A stretch of 57,554 bases of DNA from an uncultured Selenomonas sp. (GTDB lineage Bacteria; Bacillota; Negativicutes; Selenomonadales; Selenomonadaceae), in contig CACXCN010000079.1 of the NCBI GenBank assembly GCA_902766095.1, positions 1 to 57,554 on the forward strand. Direction: 5' to 3'. Each line of letters starts with the position of its first letter. The stretch's first letter is position 1. Of the stretch, positions 16,753 to 27,406 are shown piece after piece. The position numbers and the translations under genes are program-made. The notes beneath the pieces are model-generated. The model worked only from the letters and a program-made list of their open reading frames with translations, did no database searches and was not told where the DNA came from.

Positions 16753-18549
16753 ATGGAGAATAAATACATCCGTAATTTCTCGATTATCGCCCATATCGAT
16801 CACGGCAAATCGACGATCGCGGATCGTTTGATAGAGCGCACGGGGACGCTGTCGGAGCGCGAGATGGAGGACCAGGTCCTCGATAATATGGATCTCGAGC
16901 GTGAGCGCGGCATCACGATCAAGGCCCAGACCGTGCGCCTGAACTACAAGGCGCAGGACGGTCATGAATATCAGCTCAACCTCATCGACACTCCGGGCCA
17001 CGTCGATTTCAACTACGAGGTGTCGCGCAGTCTGGCCGCCTGCGAGGGGGCGCTGCTCGTCGTCGATGCGGCACAGGGCGTCGAGGCCCAGACGCTGGCC
17101 AATGTCTATCTGGCACTGGAGCATGACCTCGAGATCATACCGGTCATCAATAAGATCGACCTGCCGAGCGCTGATCCGGAACGGGTGAAAAAGGAGATCG
17201 AGGATGTCATCGGCCTCGATACATCGAATGCGATACTGTGCTCAGCGAAGACGGGGCAGGGCATCGATGATATCCTCGCGGCGATCGTCGACTACATACC
17301 GGCCCCGGAGGGCGAGGGGAATGCACCGCTGCGGGCTCTGATATTCGATTCGTATTTTGACTCTTATAAGGGCGTCATCGCGCACATCCGCGTCAAAGAG
17401 GGCCATATAAAGAAAGGCATGAAGCTGAAGATGATGGCCACCGGCAAGGAGTTCGAGGTCACGGATGTGGGCTGCTTCCGGCCACAGCCGGTCGATCTGG
17501 GACGGCTCGATGACGGCGAGGTCGGCTTCATCGCGGGTAGCCTGAAGGATGTGCGCGATGTGCGTGTGGGTGATACGGTCACGACGGCCGACCATCCGGC
17601 TGCCGAGCCGCTGCCCGGCTACCGCGGCGTGAATCCGATGGTGTTCTGCGGCCTTTATCCGGTGGACAGCGCGGACTATGACAATCTGAAGGATGCGCTG
17701 GAAAAGCTGCAGCTCAATGATGCGGCGCTCGTGTTCGAGCCGGAGACGTCCGTGGCGCTGGGCTTCGGCTTCCGCTGCGGCTTCCTCGGACTGCTGCATA
17801 TGGACGTGGTGCAGGAGCGCCTGGAGCGTGAATATCATCTGAAGCTGATAACGACGGCCCCGACGGTCATCTACAAGGTATACAAGACGAACGGCGAAGT
17901 GCTGGAGGTCAGCAATCCGTCTGACCTGCCGCCGGCTACGGAGATCGAGCATATGGAGGAGCCGTATGTCGAGGCCAAGGTCATCGTGCCAAGCGATTAT
18001 GTCGGCGCGGTCATGGAGATATCGCAGGACAAGCGTGGCGAGTTCAAGACGATGGATTATCTCGATACGAATCGCGTGCTGATCACCTACGCGATACCGC
18101 TGAATGAGATCATATACGACTACTTCGACCGGCTGAAGTCAGCGACGCGCGGCTATGCGTCGCTCGACTATTCGCTCGCTGGCTACCGGCAGTCGCGCCT
18201 CGTGAAGGTGGATATCCTGCTGAACGGCGAGCCAGTCGATGCGCTGTCGTCCATCGTCCATGCGGACCGTGCGGCGGCACGCGGCCGCCAGCTGGCGGCG
18301 AAGCTCAAGGAGATCATCCCGCAGCAGATGTTCGAGATACCGATCCAGGCGGCCATCGGGTCGAAAATCATAGCGCGTGAGAACGTGCGGGCCCGCCGCA
18401 AGGACGTGCTCGCGAAATGCTACGGCGGCGATATCTCGCGCAAGCGCAAGCTGCTCGAAAAGCAGAAGGAAGGCAAGAAGCGCATGAAGGCGGTCGGCAG
18501 CGTCGAGGTGCCGCAGGAGGCTTTCATGGCGATACTGAAGATAGACTGA
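16753..18549 (+). CDS. lepA: Elongation factor 4 (LepA)
   Basis: 598-residue translational GTPase that acts on the ribosome and affects back-translocation or 30S biogenesis. G1 AHIDHGKST, the switch I region ERERGITI, G3 DTPGHVDF and G4 NKIDLP are all intact; the C-terminal LepA domain ends in [16 protein letters not shown] as in the family. The second of two nearby ATGs (16747, 16753) is preferred for its 8-base spacing from AGGA. The stop overlaps the hemW start (TGATG), so the two are translationally coupled. Confidence 0.97.
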   Translation: MENKYIRNFSIIAHIDHGKSTIADRLIERTGTLSEREMEDQVLDNMDLERERGITIKAQTVRLNYKAQDGHEYQLNLIDTPGHVDFNYEVSRSLAACEGALLVVDAAQGVEAQTLANVYLALEHDLEIIPVINKIDLPSADPERVKKEIEDVIGLDTSNAILCSAKTGQGIDDILAAIVDYIPAPEGEGNAPLRALIFDSYFDSYKGVIAHIRVKEGHIKKGMKLKMMATGKEFEVTDVGCFRPQPVDLGRLDDGEVGFIAGSLKDVRDVRVGDTVTTADHPAAEPLPGYRGVNPMVFCGLYPVDSADYDNLKDALEKLQLNDAALVFEPETSVALGFGFRCGFLGLLHMDVVQERLEREYHLKLITTAPTVIYKVYKTNGEVLEVSNPSDLPPATEIEHMEEPYVEAKVIVPSDYVGAVMEISQDKRGEFKTMDYLDTNRVLITYAIPLNEIIYDYFDRLKSATRGYASLDYSLAGYRQSRLVKVDILLNGEPVDALSSIVHADRAAARGRQLAAKLKEIIPQQMFEIPIQAAIGSKIIARENVRARRKDVLAKCYGGDISRKRKLLEKQKEGKKRMKAVGSVEVPQEAFMAILKID

Positions 18550-19790
18550 TGGAGAATAACATACAGGTTGATGATGCCCCACGTCCGTGGGGCATTTATG
18601 TGCATATACCGTTCTGCCGGCAGAAATGCTACTACTGTGATTTCGCCTCGTGGGCGGGGCGGGAGCGCTACATGGCGGACTATACCGCGGCGCTGCTGCA
18701 GGAGCTACACCGCCGTGGTACGCGCTATGCGGCGCGCTGGGGGCGGCCGGCTACCATATACATAGGCGGCGGTACGCCGACGGCACTGCCACAGGAGCAG
18801 CTGCTCGCCATCGTGGCAGCCCTGCAAGGCGTTGGGGCAGCAGAAAAAACGGCTGCGGTCCCGGCGGGGGCGGCAGACGGTCATGCATCAGGGACGCAGG
18901 GACTGTCCCCGGATCTGCCGCTCGAGTTCACGGTCGAGGCCAATCCGGGGACGGTCGATGAGGCGTATCTCGCGGCACTGCGGTGCGCTGGGGTCAACCG
19001 GCTGAGCTTCGGTGTGCAGAGCTTTGATGACCGGTTGCTGCGGCGCATAGGCCGCATCCATACGGCGGCTCAGGCGCGGGCCAGTTTTGCGGCGGCCCGG
19101 GCGGCAGGATTCGATAATATCAGTCTCGATCTCATGTACGGTCTGCCGGGGCAGACGCTGTCTGATCTGCAGCCTTCGGTGGAGCAGGCGCTGGCCCTCG
19201 GGCCGGAGCATATCTCGATATACGGTCTGCAGCTCGAGCCGGGGACGGTTTTCGCCCGCCAGCAGGAGCAGGGACGTCTCGAGCTGCCGGATGAGGATAC
19301 GGCCGAGGCGATGTACGACTATATGACGACGGCGCTGCCGCAGGCGGGCTATGAGCGCTATGAGATATCGAATTTCGCCCGCCCGGGACATGAGAGCCGG
19401 CACAATATGTCCTACTGGCAGGATGTGCCCTATCTCGGTATCGGGGCCGCGGCTCACTCCTATCTCGATGGGCAGCGCTATGAGAATATGGCCGATATAG
19501 CAGGCTATATCAAAGCGGTGACTGAGGGGGAGTCTGTGACCAGCGAGGAGGAGCCGGCCACGCGTCAGATCGCGATGGAGGAGTATGCATTCCTGGCCCT
19601 GCGCATGGTGCGGGGCATCAGCCGGGATGGCTTCGCGGCCCGATTCGGGGTCACACTGGAGTCGGTGTATGGCGAGGTGATCGCGCGGCTCGAGGCACAG
19701 GGGCTGCTGCAGACGACGCCGGAGGCAGTGGCGCTGACGCCGCAGGGCATGAAGCTAGGTAATCAGGTATTCGCGGAATTCCTGCTGTGA
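18549..19790 (+). CDS. hemW: Radical SAM family heme chaperone HemW
   Basis: 413 residues. Radical-SAM cluster motif C23-x3-C27-x2-C30 in FCRQKCYYC, GGGTPT, then VEANPGTV, and the HemW-specific HNMSYW, which in studied HemW proteins takes part in heme binding. Unlike coproporphyrinogen dehydrogenase (HemN), HemW is thought to deliver heme to respiratory proteins. A low-complexity Ala/Gly insert of about 35 residues lies between the TPT region and the EANPG motif. ATG overlaps the lepA stop by one base. The lepA-hemW order is standard in Firmicutes. Confidence 0.93.
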   Translation: MENNIQVDDAPRPWGIYVHIPFCRQKCYYCDFASWAGRERYMADYTAALLQELHRRGTRYAARWGRPATIYIGGGTPTALPQEQLLAIVAALQGVGAAEKTAAVPAGAADGHASGTQGLSPDLPLEFTVEANPGTVDEAYLAALRCAGVNRLSFGVQSFDDRLLRRIGRIHTAAQARASFAAARAAGFDNISLDLMYGLPGQTLSDLQPSVEQALALGPEHISIYGLQLEPGTVFARQQEQGRLELPDEDTAEAMYDYMTTALPQAGYERYEISNFARPGHESRHNMSYWQDVPYLGIGAAAHSYLDGQRYENMADIAGYIKAVTEGESVTSEEEPATRQIAMEEYAFLALRMVRGISRDGFAARFGVTLESVYGEVIARLEAQGLLQTTPEAVALTPQGMKLGNQVFAEFLL

Positions 19791-19874
19791 GTTATAGTAC
19801 CGCGGCAGGCATGGTTCCTCCATTCCGCATAGGAAGATATGCAGATAGATTTTGACGTTCAAAAGGTGATTGTC

Positions 19875-21029
19875 ATGAAGAAAAGTATTTTGTGCCTGGC
19901 GGTGGCCGGGATGCTGGCTTTGCCGGTGACGGGGCAGGCAGGCGGAATCTGGCAGGATACGGATGAGCTGGCGGCCGTGGCGACGGAGGGACAGAGCGCC
20001 GACGGGATGTACAGCAGCCGCGATGCCATGCTGCGGGCGGCGGACAAACAGCTCACGGCTCCGATACCGAAATTGACGGACAAGCAGGTGGTGCCGCCCT
20101 CGGGGGACAAGCGCGACTACACCAGCCTCGCCGTATATTTCTGGCCGAATCCGGATACGGAGGACGGGCTGCCCTATGTGCGACGGGATGGTCATGTGAA
20201 TCCGGAGAAGTGGAACAGTGATAAATACGATGCCAAACGGCTCGGCCAGATGAAGAACGAGATCCGGGCGCTGGCCCGCGGCTATGCCATGAGCGGTGAT
20301 GAGCGCTATGCCGAGCGGGCCATGCAGGTGGCAGCGGTCTGGTTCATCGACCCGGAGACGCGCATGAATCCGCATCTCATCTATGCCCAGCTGGTGCCAG
20401 GGAAGTCGGAGGGCCGCTCGTCGGGCATCATAGACACGGTGCAGTTCATCGACGTCGTCGATGCCCTCTATCTGCTGCAGGGGTCGAAAGCCTATACGTC
20501 CGAGCGTCAGGCAGCGTTGCAGCAGTGGTTCAGTGACTATACGGACTGGCTGCTCACGAGTGATATGGGGAAGAAAGAGGGCCAGGCCGGAAACAATCAC
20601 GGTATTTGGTACGATGCCCAGGTGGCGGTGTTTGCGCATTTCGCTGGTCGTGATGACGTGGCGCGCCGCATCATCGCTGCCGTGCCGGAGAAACGCATGG
20701 CCAGCGAGATCGACAGTGATGGCAGTATGCCGCGCGAGCTCGCGCGCACGCGGCCGATGAACTACAGCCTCTATGCCCTGCGGGCGCTGCTGACGCTGGC
20801 GCGCGTCGGCGATGATGTGGGCACCGACCTTTATGATGCCCGCTCGACGAACGGCCGCAGCCTGACTCAGGCCATCGACTATATCCTGCCCTATGTAAAG
20901 GGGGAGAAGACGATGGCGAAGGAGGATGTGGCGGCCTATCATGATAAGGATTTCCGGCTGGCGTTGCATCTGGCCAACCAGCACTATCACAATCCGGCCT
21001 ACGAGTTGCCGCGCAACGAGGGGCGGTGA
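19875..21029 (+). CDS. Secreted alginate-lyase-family protein
   Basis: 384 residues with a signal peptide (MKKSILCLAVAGMLALP, cleavage near GQAG). YTSLAVYFWPNPDTEDGLPY and NNHGIWYDAQ (Asn240-Asn241-His242) match the alginate-lyase domain (PF05426-type alpha-toroid), in which the Asn/His residues neutralise and abstract at a uronate. It would cleave uronic-acid polysaccharides by beta-elimination in the periplasm or outside; the polymer is unknown. AAAGGTG is 6 bases before the chosen ATG. It sits with the JetD homologue between hemW and hrcA, which are usually adjacent, so it looks like an insertion into a conserved cluster. Confidence 0.75.
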   Translation: MKKSILCLAVAGMLALPVTGQAGGIWQDTDELAAVATEGQSADGMYSSRDAMLRAADKQLTAPIPKLTDKQVVPPSGDKRDYTSLAVYFWPNPDTEDGLPYVRRDGHVNPEKWNSDKYDAKRLGQMKNEIRALARGYAMSGDERYAERAMQVAAVWFIDPETRMNPHLIYAQLVPGKSEGRSSGIIDTVQFIDVVDALYLLQGSKAYTSERQAALQQWFSDYTDWLLTSDMGKKEGQAGNNHGIWYDAQVAVFAHFAGRDDVARRIIAAVPEKRMASEIDSDGSMPRELARTRPMNYSLYALRALLTLARVGDDVGTDLYDARSTNGRSLTQAIDYILPYVKGEKTMAKEDVAAYHDKDFRLALHLANQHYHNPAYELPRNEGR

Positions 21030-21074
21030 CGTCGGGCCATAGGCCGGAGGGCGGCAGAAAGGCAGGAATCGGGA

Positions 21075-22280
21075 GTGAGCAGTCCTTATGACAGTGTGCT
21101 GCGCGCCAGACTGACGCGCAGCATGAACAAGATATACCGGGCAGCGTTGACCGGCGAGGATACGGTGGAGCGACGCTATACGCTGAAGCCGCCCTTTCCC
21201 TGGTCGGACATGGGGCGCCATATGAGCGAGTTCCGGGAGTGGACCCGGTTCTGGCGGCGGCCGGTGCCGTACTGGACCGTCGAGCTGACCACTCATCGGC
21301 CGAAGAATCTGGGGGAACAGACCGATTGCCCCGCAGCGGTAGTATTTCACTCGGCGCAGTCCATGCTGGACTATCTGGGGCTGAGCTCGGACTATGAACA
21401 GCTGCGGCATGATTATGAGCAGCTCGTGGCCGGACATGAGGAGCTGGGGCCCGTGGTGCTGCGCTACCGCAAGGCGCTGCTGGCCGACCGCAGCCTCGCG
21501 GCGTCGGTCCTGCGGGTCGCGGATTATTTCGCGGTGCATGGGCAGGCGGCTGCGCGGCCGCGCTACCTGCGCGAGCTGGATATCCCGCATGTGCATACGA
21601 AATGGATCGAGGATCATAAGGAACTGGCCACGGCAGTATATGGGGCTTTGTATCCCGCCAGCGGTGTGCGGACATTCACGGACTTTTGTGATCATCTCGA
21701 TCTCCTCGTGCAGGCTCCGACTGCTAACATATACTTGCGCTCGCTCGATCCGGAGCTGACATTCGGCGGCGCTCAGGCCGTCATGCTGACGGGCGCAGAG
21801 TTGCTGCGGATCAGACTTCCTTTCCGCTACGTATTCGTCGCGGAGAACAAGCTGAACGGCTATACGTTTCCGGCGGTCCCGGCTGGTGCAGTCATATTCG
21901 GCGCTGGCAATGCGGCGAGCGGTCTGCTGGCGGCTACGGCCGACCAGTCCGGCAACTGGCTGTCGCAGTGCCAGAACCTGTACTACTGGGGCGATATGGA
22001 TCGTGATGGATTCCGTATATTGTCGCGGTTCCGGCGGCAGTTCCCGCAGGTGAAGTCGCTGCTGATGGATCGGGATACGTTCGCAGCTTATGATGAATTC
22101 GCCGTACCGGATGACGGCTCGGAGGTGGATATGCCGGAACTGCTAACGGCGGAGGAGCAGCGTGGCTGGCAGTATATGACGGAGCAACCGTCTGGGGCGC
22201 AGCGCCTTGAGCAGGAAAGAATTCCCCTGGCCGCCGTGCGGGCAGCGCTGGCGGGAATCGTGCCCGGCATCCTATATTGA
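21075..22280 (+). CDS. Orphan JetD-like (DUF3322/DUF2220) Toprim nuclease
   Basis: 401 residues. The N-terminal half fits DUF3322 and the C-terminal half DUF2220, the two parts of JetD, the nuclease of the Wadjet plasmid-defence SMC system. Toprim-type acidic residues are intact: Glu257 in FVAENKLNGYTFP and Asp307/Asp309 in YWGDMDRDGF. Length matches JetD. No JetA, JetB or JetC (kleisin, kite, SMC) gene is near: the neighbours are the alginate-lyase-like gene and hrcA. GTG start with AGGA 7 bases upstream. It may be a Wadjet remnant or act alone. Confidence 0.8.
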   Translation: MSSPYDSVLRARLTRSMNKIYRAALTGEDTVERRYTLKPPFPWSDMGRHMSEFREWTRFWRRPVPYWTVELTTHRPKNLGEQTDCPAAVVFHSAQSMLDYLGLSSDYEQLRHDYEQLVAGHEELGPVVLRYRKALLADRSLAASVLRVADYFAVHGQAAARPRYLRELDIPHVHTKWIEDHKELATAVYGALYPASGVRTFTDFCDHLDLLVQAPTANIYLRSLDPELTFGGAQAVMLTGAELLRIRLPFRYVFVAENKLNGYTFPAVPAGAVIFGAGNAASGLLAATADQSGNWLSQCQNLYYWGDMDRDGFRILSRFRRQFPQVKSLLMDRDTFAAYDEFAVPDDGSEVDMPELLTAEEQRGWQYMTEQPSGAQRLEQERIPLAAVRAALAGIVPGILY

Positions 22281-22310
22281 AATAAAATTGACTTTTTGTC
22301 TTTTTAACTG

Positions 22311-22339
22311 TTGACTTTTTGATTTAATCGGTGTATATT
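22311..22339 (+). promoter_or_regulatory. Heat-shock operon promoter
   Basis: TTGACT (22311-22316), 17 bases, TATATT (22334-22339). The CIRCE operator begins 17 bases after the -10, covering the start-site region. A second copy of the TTGACTTTTTG word lies 22 bases upstream. Confidence 0.8.
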
Positions 22340-22355
22340 CTTATTAGATTCAAGG

Positions 22356-22382
22356 TTAGCACTCACACGGAACGAGTGCTAA
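22356..22382 (+). promoter_or_regulatory. CIRCE operator
   Basis: Exact consensus TTAGCACTC-N9-GAGTGCTAA. CIRCE is bound by HrcA, encoded 21 bases downstream, so the operon represses itself until heat shock titrates GroEL. Confidence 0.97.
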
Positions 22383-22403
22383 CAACAAGAAGGAGGCGGG
22401 AGC

Positions 22404-23438
22404 ATGGCTGGTGAACTGGATCCGCGCAAAAAGCAGGTGCTGCAGGCCGTCATCGATGATTACATCGAGTCAGCTGAGCCAGTCGGCTCCCGCACTCTGG
22501 CACGTCATCACGACCTCGGTGTGAGTCCGGCGACGATCCGCAATGAGATGGCGGATCTCGAGATGCTGGGCTATCTCGAGCATCTGCATACTTCGTCGGG
22601 ACGGGTACCGTCCTCGAAGGGCTACCGCCTCTACGTCAACGGTCTGATGCAGCCGAAGCCACTGACCGATGCCGAGAAAGCCCAGATCGACAAGTGGTAT
22701 CGCGAGCGCGTGCGCCGGGTCGAGGAAGTATTCCAGGAAACGGCCCGCATCATCGCGAAGGTGACGAAAAACGTATCGCTCGTGCTGGCACCGCAGATGA
22801 CGCAGGCCAAGTTCCACTGTCTGCAGTTCCTGCCACTCGATGACCGCCGGGTCATCACCGTACTCATGACGGATGCCGGCTTCATCGAGAACAAGATACT
22901 GAAGATGCCGGATGGCTCGACGTTCGAGGATTTCCAGCGCATGGCCCAGGTCATAAACAAGAACCTGGCTGGTCATACGCTCGGGACGATCAAGCAGAAT
23001 TCACTGTCGGAGATAAAGGATGAGATTGGTGATGACATGCTCTATGAGTCAGCCCTGGAAATCATTCACCGGGCGCTGGACTCAGGCAAACGGGAGCGGC
23101 TCTACCTAGGTGGTACGACCGAATTATTGGAACAGCCGGAGTTCCACGATGTCGAGAAGGTGAAGGAAACGCTCCTGATGCTCGAGGAAGAGGAACTCAT
23201 GAAGGATATCCTCCACGCCCATATGGGCGATGGCCTCGAGGTGACGATTGGCCAGGAGAACCCGGACAAGCATCTGCAGGATGCGAGCATCATCACAGCG
23301 ACCTACCATCTCGATGGCGAGCTCTTAGGGACGATCGCGGTGCTGGGCCCGACCCGCATGGAATATGCGAAGGCCATGAGCCTGTTGGAATTCATGAACA
23401 CCAATCTGACCAATGTGATAAAGCGCCTGCCCTGGTAG
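22404..23438 (+). CDS. hrcA: Heat-inducible transcription repressor HrcA
   Basis: 344 residues. N-terminal winged helix (LDPRKKQVLQAVIDDYIESAEPVGSRTLA, VSPATIRNEMADLE), GAF-like middle, C-terminal dimer part with ATYHLDGELLGTIAVLGPTRMEYAK. It binds the CIRCE element directly upstream. AAGGAGG precedes the ATG. First gene of the hrcA-grpE-dnaK-dnaJ operon. Confidence 0.97.
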   Translation: MAGELDPRKKQVLQAVIDDYIESAEPVGSRTLARHHDLGVSPATIRNEMADLEMLGYLEHLHTSSGRVPSSKGYRLYVNGLMQPKPLTDAEKAQIDKWYRERVRRVEEVFQETARIIAKVTKNVSLVLAPQMTQAKFHCLQFLPLDDRRVITVLMTDAGFIENKILKMPDGSTFEDFQRMAQVINKNLAGHTLGTIKQNSLSEIKDEIGDDMLYESALEIIHRALDSGKRERLYLGGTTELLEQPEFHDVEKVKETLLMLEEEELMKDILHAHMGDGLEVTIGQENPDKHLQDASIITATYHLDGELLGTIAVLGPTRMEYAKAMSLLEFMNTNLTNVIKRLPW

Positions 23439-23506
23439 ACAGCCAGACGCCTTTATATAGATTGAATATCCCAACTCCTTTGAGAGAGGTGAAGGAATTG
23501 CCATTT

Positions 23507-24148
23507 ATGAAAGATGAAATGAAGAAGAAGGACGAGCAGAAGCTCGAGGAGATGCAGCAGGAAATCGATGAGGCCGAGGCTGCGGGCGATGACGCTGCGG
23601 AGGCTGAGCCGGAACAGGCTGCCGAAAAAGAGCAATCTGAACCGGAGGCAAAGGCCGGACAGGATGAGCAGCAGGCTGCTGATCCGCTGGCTGAGGCACA
23701 GGCTCAGATCGAGGAGCTTAAGGCGACCATCGCCCAGAAGGACGATGAGATCCTGCGCCGTCGGGCGGAGTTCGAGAACTATCGCCGCCGCACGAGCCAG
23801 GAGAAAGCCGATATCGGCAATGTGGTCACGCAGGACCTCATCAAGGACATGCTGCCGATCATAGATAACTTCAGCCGCGCCATGGCGGCGGAGACGACCG
23901 ATATGGAGGCTTTCCAGAAGGGCGTCGAGATGATTTACACGCAGCTCACCGAGATACTGAAGAAAGATGGCCTCGAGCCCATAGAGGCCGAGGGCAAGAA
24001 ATTCGATCCTGAGTATCATCAGGCGGTCATGCGCGTAGCGAATCCGGATCTAGAGGACGATACAATCGCCCAGGAGCTCCAGAAGGGCTACATGGTGCGC
24101 GGCAAGGTCATACGGCCGAGCATGGTGCAGGTCGTAGCCAACGACTAG
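23507..24148 (+). CDS. grpE: Nucleotide exchange factor GrpE
   Basis: 213 residues. A long acidic, Ala/Glu-rich coiled-coil N terminus (about 1-75), then the GrpE core RRRAEFENYRRRT, KDMLPIIDNFSRAM and the C-terminal GYMVRGKVIRPSMVQV beta domain. It releases ADP from DnaK. ATG at 23507 with AAGGA 10 bases before; a TTG at 23498 is an alternative start. Confidence 0.95.
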   Translation: MKDEMKKKDEQKLEEMQQEIDEAEAAGDDAAEAEPEQAAEKEQSEPEAKAGQDEQQAADPLAEAQAQIEELKATIAQKDDEILRRRAEFENYRRRTSQEKADIGNVVTQDLIKDMLPIIDNFSRAMAAETTDMEAFQKGVEMIYTQLTEILKKDGLEPIEAEGKKFDPEYHQAVMRVANPDLEDDTIAQELQKGYMVRGKVIRPSMVQVVAND

Positions 24149-24214
24149 TACACAGTCCGATGTTCAGATGAATGTTGACTATATTGATTACAACTTTTTA
24201 GGAGGATAAAGGAA

Positions 24215-26083
24215 ATGTCTAAAGTAATAGGTATCGATCTCGGTACGACGAACTCCGTCGTATCCGTTATGGAAGGCGGCGAGCCGACCGTCATCACGAA
24301 TCCGGAAGGCAGCCGTATAACCCCGTCCGTCGTAGGCTTCACGAAGGACGGTCAGCGTCTCGTCGGCCAGCTGGCAAAGCGCCAGGCTGTGTCGAATCCG
24401 GACCGCACGATTTCGTCGATCAAGCGCCACATGGGCGAGACCGACTACAAGGTCACCATCGATGGCAAAGCTTATACACCGCAGGAAATCTCGGCTATGA
24501 TCCTGCAGAAGCTCAAGGCGGATGCTGAGGCTTATCTGGGCGAGACGGTAACCCAGGCCGTCATCACGGTGCCGGCTTACTTCAACGACAGCCAGCGTCA
24601 GGCGACGAAGGACGCCGGCAAGATCGCCGGACTCGATGTCCTGCGCATCATCAACGAGCCGACAGCTGCAGCTCTGGCCTACGGCCTTGATAAAGATGAG
24701 GACGAGACCATCCTCGTGTTCGACCTCGGCGGCGGCACGTTCGATGTCTCCATCCTCGAGCTCTCAGGCGGCACGTTCGAAGTCCTGGCTACGAACGGTG
24801 ATACTCATCTCGGCGGCGATGATTTCGATCAGAAGATCATCGACTGGATGGTATCCGAGTTCCAGAAAGAGAACGGCATCGATCTCTCGCAGGATAAGAT
24901 GGCAGCTCAGCGCCTGAAGGAAGCAGCTGAGAAAGCGAAGATCGAGCTCTCCTCGATGACGCAGACGCAGATCAACCTGCCGTTCATCACGGCTGATGCC
25001 AGCGGCCCGAAGCATCTCGACCTCACGCTGACGCGCCAGAAGTTCAACGAGCTCACGAGCGACCTCGTGCAGCGCACGATGGACCCGACGCATAAAGCCA
25101 TGGCTGATGCTGACCTCACGCCGAGCGATATCAACAAGATCATCCTCGTCGGTGGTTCGTCCCGTATCCCGGCTGTCCAGGATGCAATCCGCAATGTCCT
25201 GAACAAAGAGCCGTCGAAGGGCGTCAACCCGGATGAGTGCGTCTCGGTCGGTGCTGCGATCCAGGGCGGTGTCCTCGTCGGCGAGGTCAAGGACGTCCTG
25301 CTGCTCGATGTTACGCCGCTGTCCCTCGGTATCGAGACGCTCGGCGGTGTCTGCACGAAGATCATCGAGCGCAACACCACGATTCCGACTCATAAGAGCC
25401 AGGTATTCTCGACGGCTGCCGATAACCAGCCGTCCGTCGATATACACGTACTGCAGGGCGAGCGCGAGATGGCCGCTGGCAACAAGACCCTCGGCCGCTT
25501 CGAGCTCACCGATATCCCGCCGGCGCCGAGAGGAGTGCCGAAGATCGAGGTTTCGTTCGATATCGATGCCAACGGTATCGTACATGTCTCGGCTAAGGAT
25601 CTCGGTACGGGCAAAGAGCAGAAGATCACCATTCAGTCCGACAGCGGCATGAGCAAAGAGGATATCGACCGCATGGTCAAAGAAGCCAAGGCGCATGAGG
25701 CTGAGGATAAGAAGCAGAAGGAAGCCGTCGATACGAAGAACAACGCAGAGGCGCTCGTCTATCAGACGGAGAAGACGCTCAAGGAGTTCGAGGGCAAGGT
25801 CGACAAGGCCAAGGCTGACGAGGTCAAGGCTGCATCCGACAAGGTCAAGGATGCTCTGAAGGGCGGCGACACGGCAGCGATCAAGTCGGCTACCGAGGCT
25901 CTGCAGAAGGTGCTCTACGAGCTGAGCTCGCAGGCATATCAGGCTGCTGGTGCTCAGGCCGGAGCCCAGGGCGCAGCCGGCGCCGGTGCAGGTGCTGGCG
26001 CGGGAGCCCAGCAGAATGAGACGAAGCAGGACGACGATGTCGTCGATGCGGAGTATACTGAGGTCAAAGACGACAAGAAATAA
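24215..26083 (+). CDS. dnaK: Chaperone DnaK (Hsp70)
   Basis: 622 residues. [11 protein letters not shown] start, [27 protein letters not shown] and [11 protein letters not shown] in the ATPase domain, then the substrate domain ([20 protein letters not shown]). The C-terminal tail is a Gly/Ala/Gln-rich spacer ending in [21 protein letters not shown] is 10 bases before the ATG. Codon use is noticeably more biased (CTC, ATC) than in neighbours, as expected for a highly expressed gene. Confidence 0.98.
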   Translation: MSKVIGIDLGTTNSVVSVMEGGEPTVITNPEGSRITPSVVGFTKDGQRLVGQLAKRQAVSNPDRTISSIKRHMGETDYKVTIDGKAYTPQEISAMILQKLKADAEAYLGETVTQAVITVPAYFNDSQRQATKDAGKIAGLDVLRIINEPTAAALAYGLDKDEDETILVFDLGGGTFDVSILELSGGTFEVLATNGDTHLGGDDFDQKIIDWMVSEFQKENGIDLSQDKMAAQRLKEAAEKAKIELSSMTQTQINLPFITADASGPKHLDLTLTRQKFNELTSDLVQRTMDPTHKAMADADLTPSDINKIILVGGSSRIPAVQDAIRNVLNKEPSKGVNPDECVSVGAAIQGGVLVGEVKDVLLLDVTPLSLGIETLGGVCTKIIERNTTIPTHKSQVFSTAADNQPSVDIHVLQGEREMAAGNKTLGRFELTDIPPAPRGVPKIEVSFDIDANGIVHVSAKDLGTGKEQKITIQSDSGMSKEDIDRMVKEAKAHEAEDKKQKEAVDTKNNAEALVYQTEKTLKEFEGKVDKAKADEVKAASDKVKDALKGGDTAAIKSATEALQKVLYELSSQAYQAAGAQAGAQGAAGAGAGAGAGAQQNETKQDDDVVDAEYTEVKDDKK

Positions 26084-26100
26084 TTTCTAAGCGCTTGACC

Positions 26101-26139
26101 AGATTTGGGGGCGGGGCTGCGGCCCTGCCTCCAAAATCT
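26101..26139 (+). promoter_or_regulatory. Stem-loop between dnaK and dnaJ
   Basis: AGATTTGGGGGCGGGG faces CCCTGCCTCCAAAATCT, giving a long imperfect hairpin with a short GC loop and no following T-run. Position and form fit an RNA-processing or partial-attenuation element that lowers dnaJ relative to dnaK. Confidence 0.5.
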
Positions 26140-26168
26140 ATATAGGCGCGGAATCAGGATGGTGCGAA

Positions 26169-27338
26169 GTGAGCGAGAAACGCGATTACTACGAGGTGCT
26201 CGGTGTAGACCGCAATGCCTCGGAGAAGGAAATAAAGAAGGCCTTCCATAAATTGGCCCTCAAATATCATCCGGATCGCAACCCCGACAATCCGAAAGCT
26301 GCAGAGGAGAAGTTCAAGGAAGTCAATGAAGCCTATGAAGTCCTGAAGGATCCGAAGAAGCGTGCGGCCTATGACCAGTTCGGTCATGGTGCCTTCGACG
26401 GCACCGGCAATATGGGCGGTGGCGCCGGCGGCTTCGGTGGTTTCGGAGGCTTTGGCGGCTTCGGCGGCGGTGGCGGAGCCGATGGATTCGGTGATATATT
26501 CGATATGTTCTTTGGCGGTAGCGGCGGACGCTCGCGCCAGCAGGGACCAGAGCGCGGTGCCGATCTGCGCTACGACCTCGAGATCACGTTCGAGGAGGCC
26601 GCGTCGGGCAAGACCGTCGAGCTCAATATTCCGCGGACCGAGAACTGCGAGAAATGCCACGGCACCGGCGCAGCCCCGGGCACGAGTCCCGAGACCTGCC
26701 CGGACTGCCACGGTACCGGTGTGCGCCAGACGGTGCACAATACGCCGTTCGGCCAGATGATGAACCAGACGACCTGCAGCCGCTGCCACGGCACCGGCAA
26801 GATCGTCAAGACGCCGTGCCCGGACTGCCATGGCTCGGGCCACGAGAAGGTGCGCCGCAAGATAGAGGTCCGCATACCGGCGGGCGTCGACCAGGGCTCG
26901 CGCGTCCGCGTCGCGGGCGGCGGCGAGGCCGGCACGCGCGGTGGCAGCAATGGCGACCTCTACGTCTACATATTCGTAAAGCCGCATAAGCTGTTCAAAC
27001 GGCAGAACAACGATGTCATCGTCGAAGTCCCGATATCGTTCGTCCAGGCAGCGCTCGGCGACTCGGTCGATGTACCGACGCTCGACGGCACGGTCAGCGT
27101 GAAGATACCGGCCGGCACGCAGAATGGCAAGATCCTGCGCCTCAAGGGCAAAGGCATCCCCTTCGTTCGCGGCGGTGGCCGCGGCGACGAGCACGTCGTG
27201 GTGAAGGTCCTGACGCCGCAGAACCTCACAACGCGGCAGAAAGAGCTGCTGCGCGAATTCGGCGGCCTCTGCGGCGACAAAGTGCATCCGGAGCAGAAGA
27301 GCTTCAAGGATACGCTGAAGAAAATCTTCGGCAAGTAA
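26169..27338 (+). CDS. dnaJ: Co-chaperone DnaJ
   Basis: 389 residues. J domain with the HPD motif in KYHPDRNP, Gly/Phe-rich stretch (about 78-115), four zinc repeats [32 protein letters not shown], then the C-terminal client-binding domain. It stimulates DnaK ATPase and delivers clients. GTG start with AGGATGG about 6 bases upstream. Confidence 0.97.
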   Translation: MSEKRDYYEVLGVDRNASEKEIKKAFHKLALKYHPDRNPDNPKAAEEKFKEVNEAYEVLKDPKKRAAYDQFGHGAFDGTGNMGGGAGGFGGFGGFGGFGGGGGADGFGDIFDMFFGGSGGRSRQQGPERGADLRYDLEITFEEAASGKTVELNIPRTENCEKCHGTGAAPGTSPETCPDCHGTGVRQTVHNTPFGQMMNQTTCSRCHGTGKIVKTPCPDCHGSGHEKVRRKIEVRIPAGVDQGSRVRVAGGGEAGTRGGSNGDLYVYIFVKPHKLFKRQNNDVIVEVPISFVQAALGDSVDVPTLDGTVSVKIPAGTQNGKILRLKGKGIPFVRGGGRGDEHVVVKVLTPQNLTTRQKELLREFGGLCGDKVHPEQKSFKDTLKKIFGK

Positions 27339-27353
27339 ATAATGGAATCAGGG

Positions 27354-27383
27354 ATGGGGCTGCGAGAGCAGCCCCATTTTTTG
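27354..27383 (+). terminator. dnaJ terminator
   Basis: ATGGGGCTGC-GAGA-GCAGCCCCAT followed by TTTTT; the stem starts 15 bases after the dnaJ stop. It separates the heat-shock genes from prmA. Confidence 0.92.
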
Positions 27384-27406
27384 GGCCGGGAAGGATCTGT
27401 AACTTC

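Noticed and set aside
21075-22280. A complete Wadjet system
   Set aside because: Only the JetD-like part is present; the flanking genes on both sides are unrelated.
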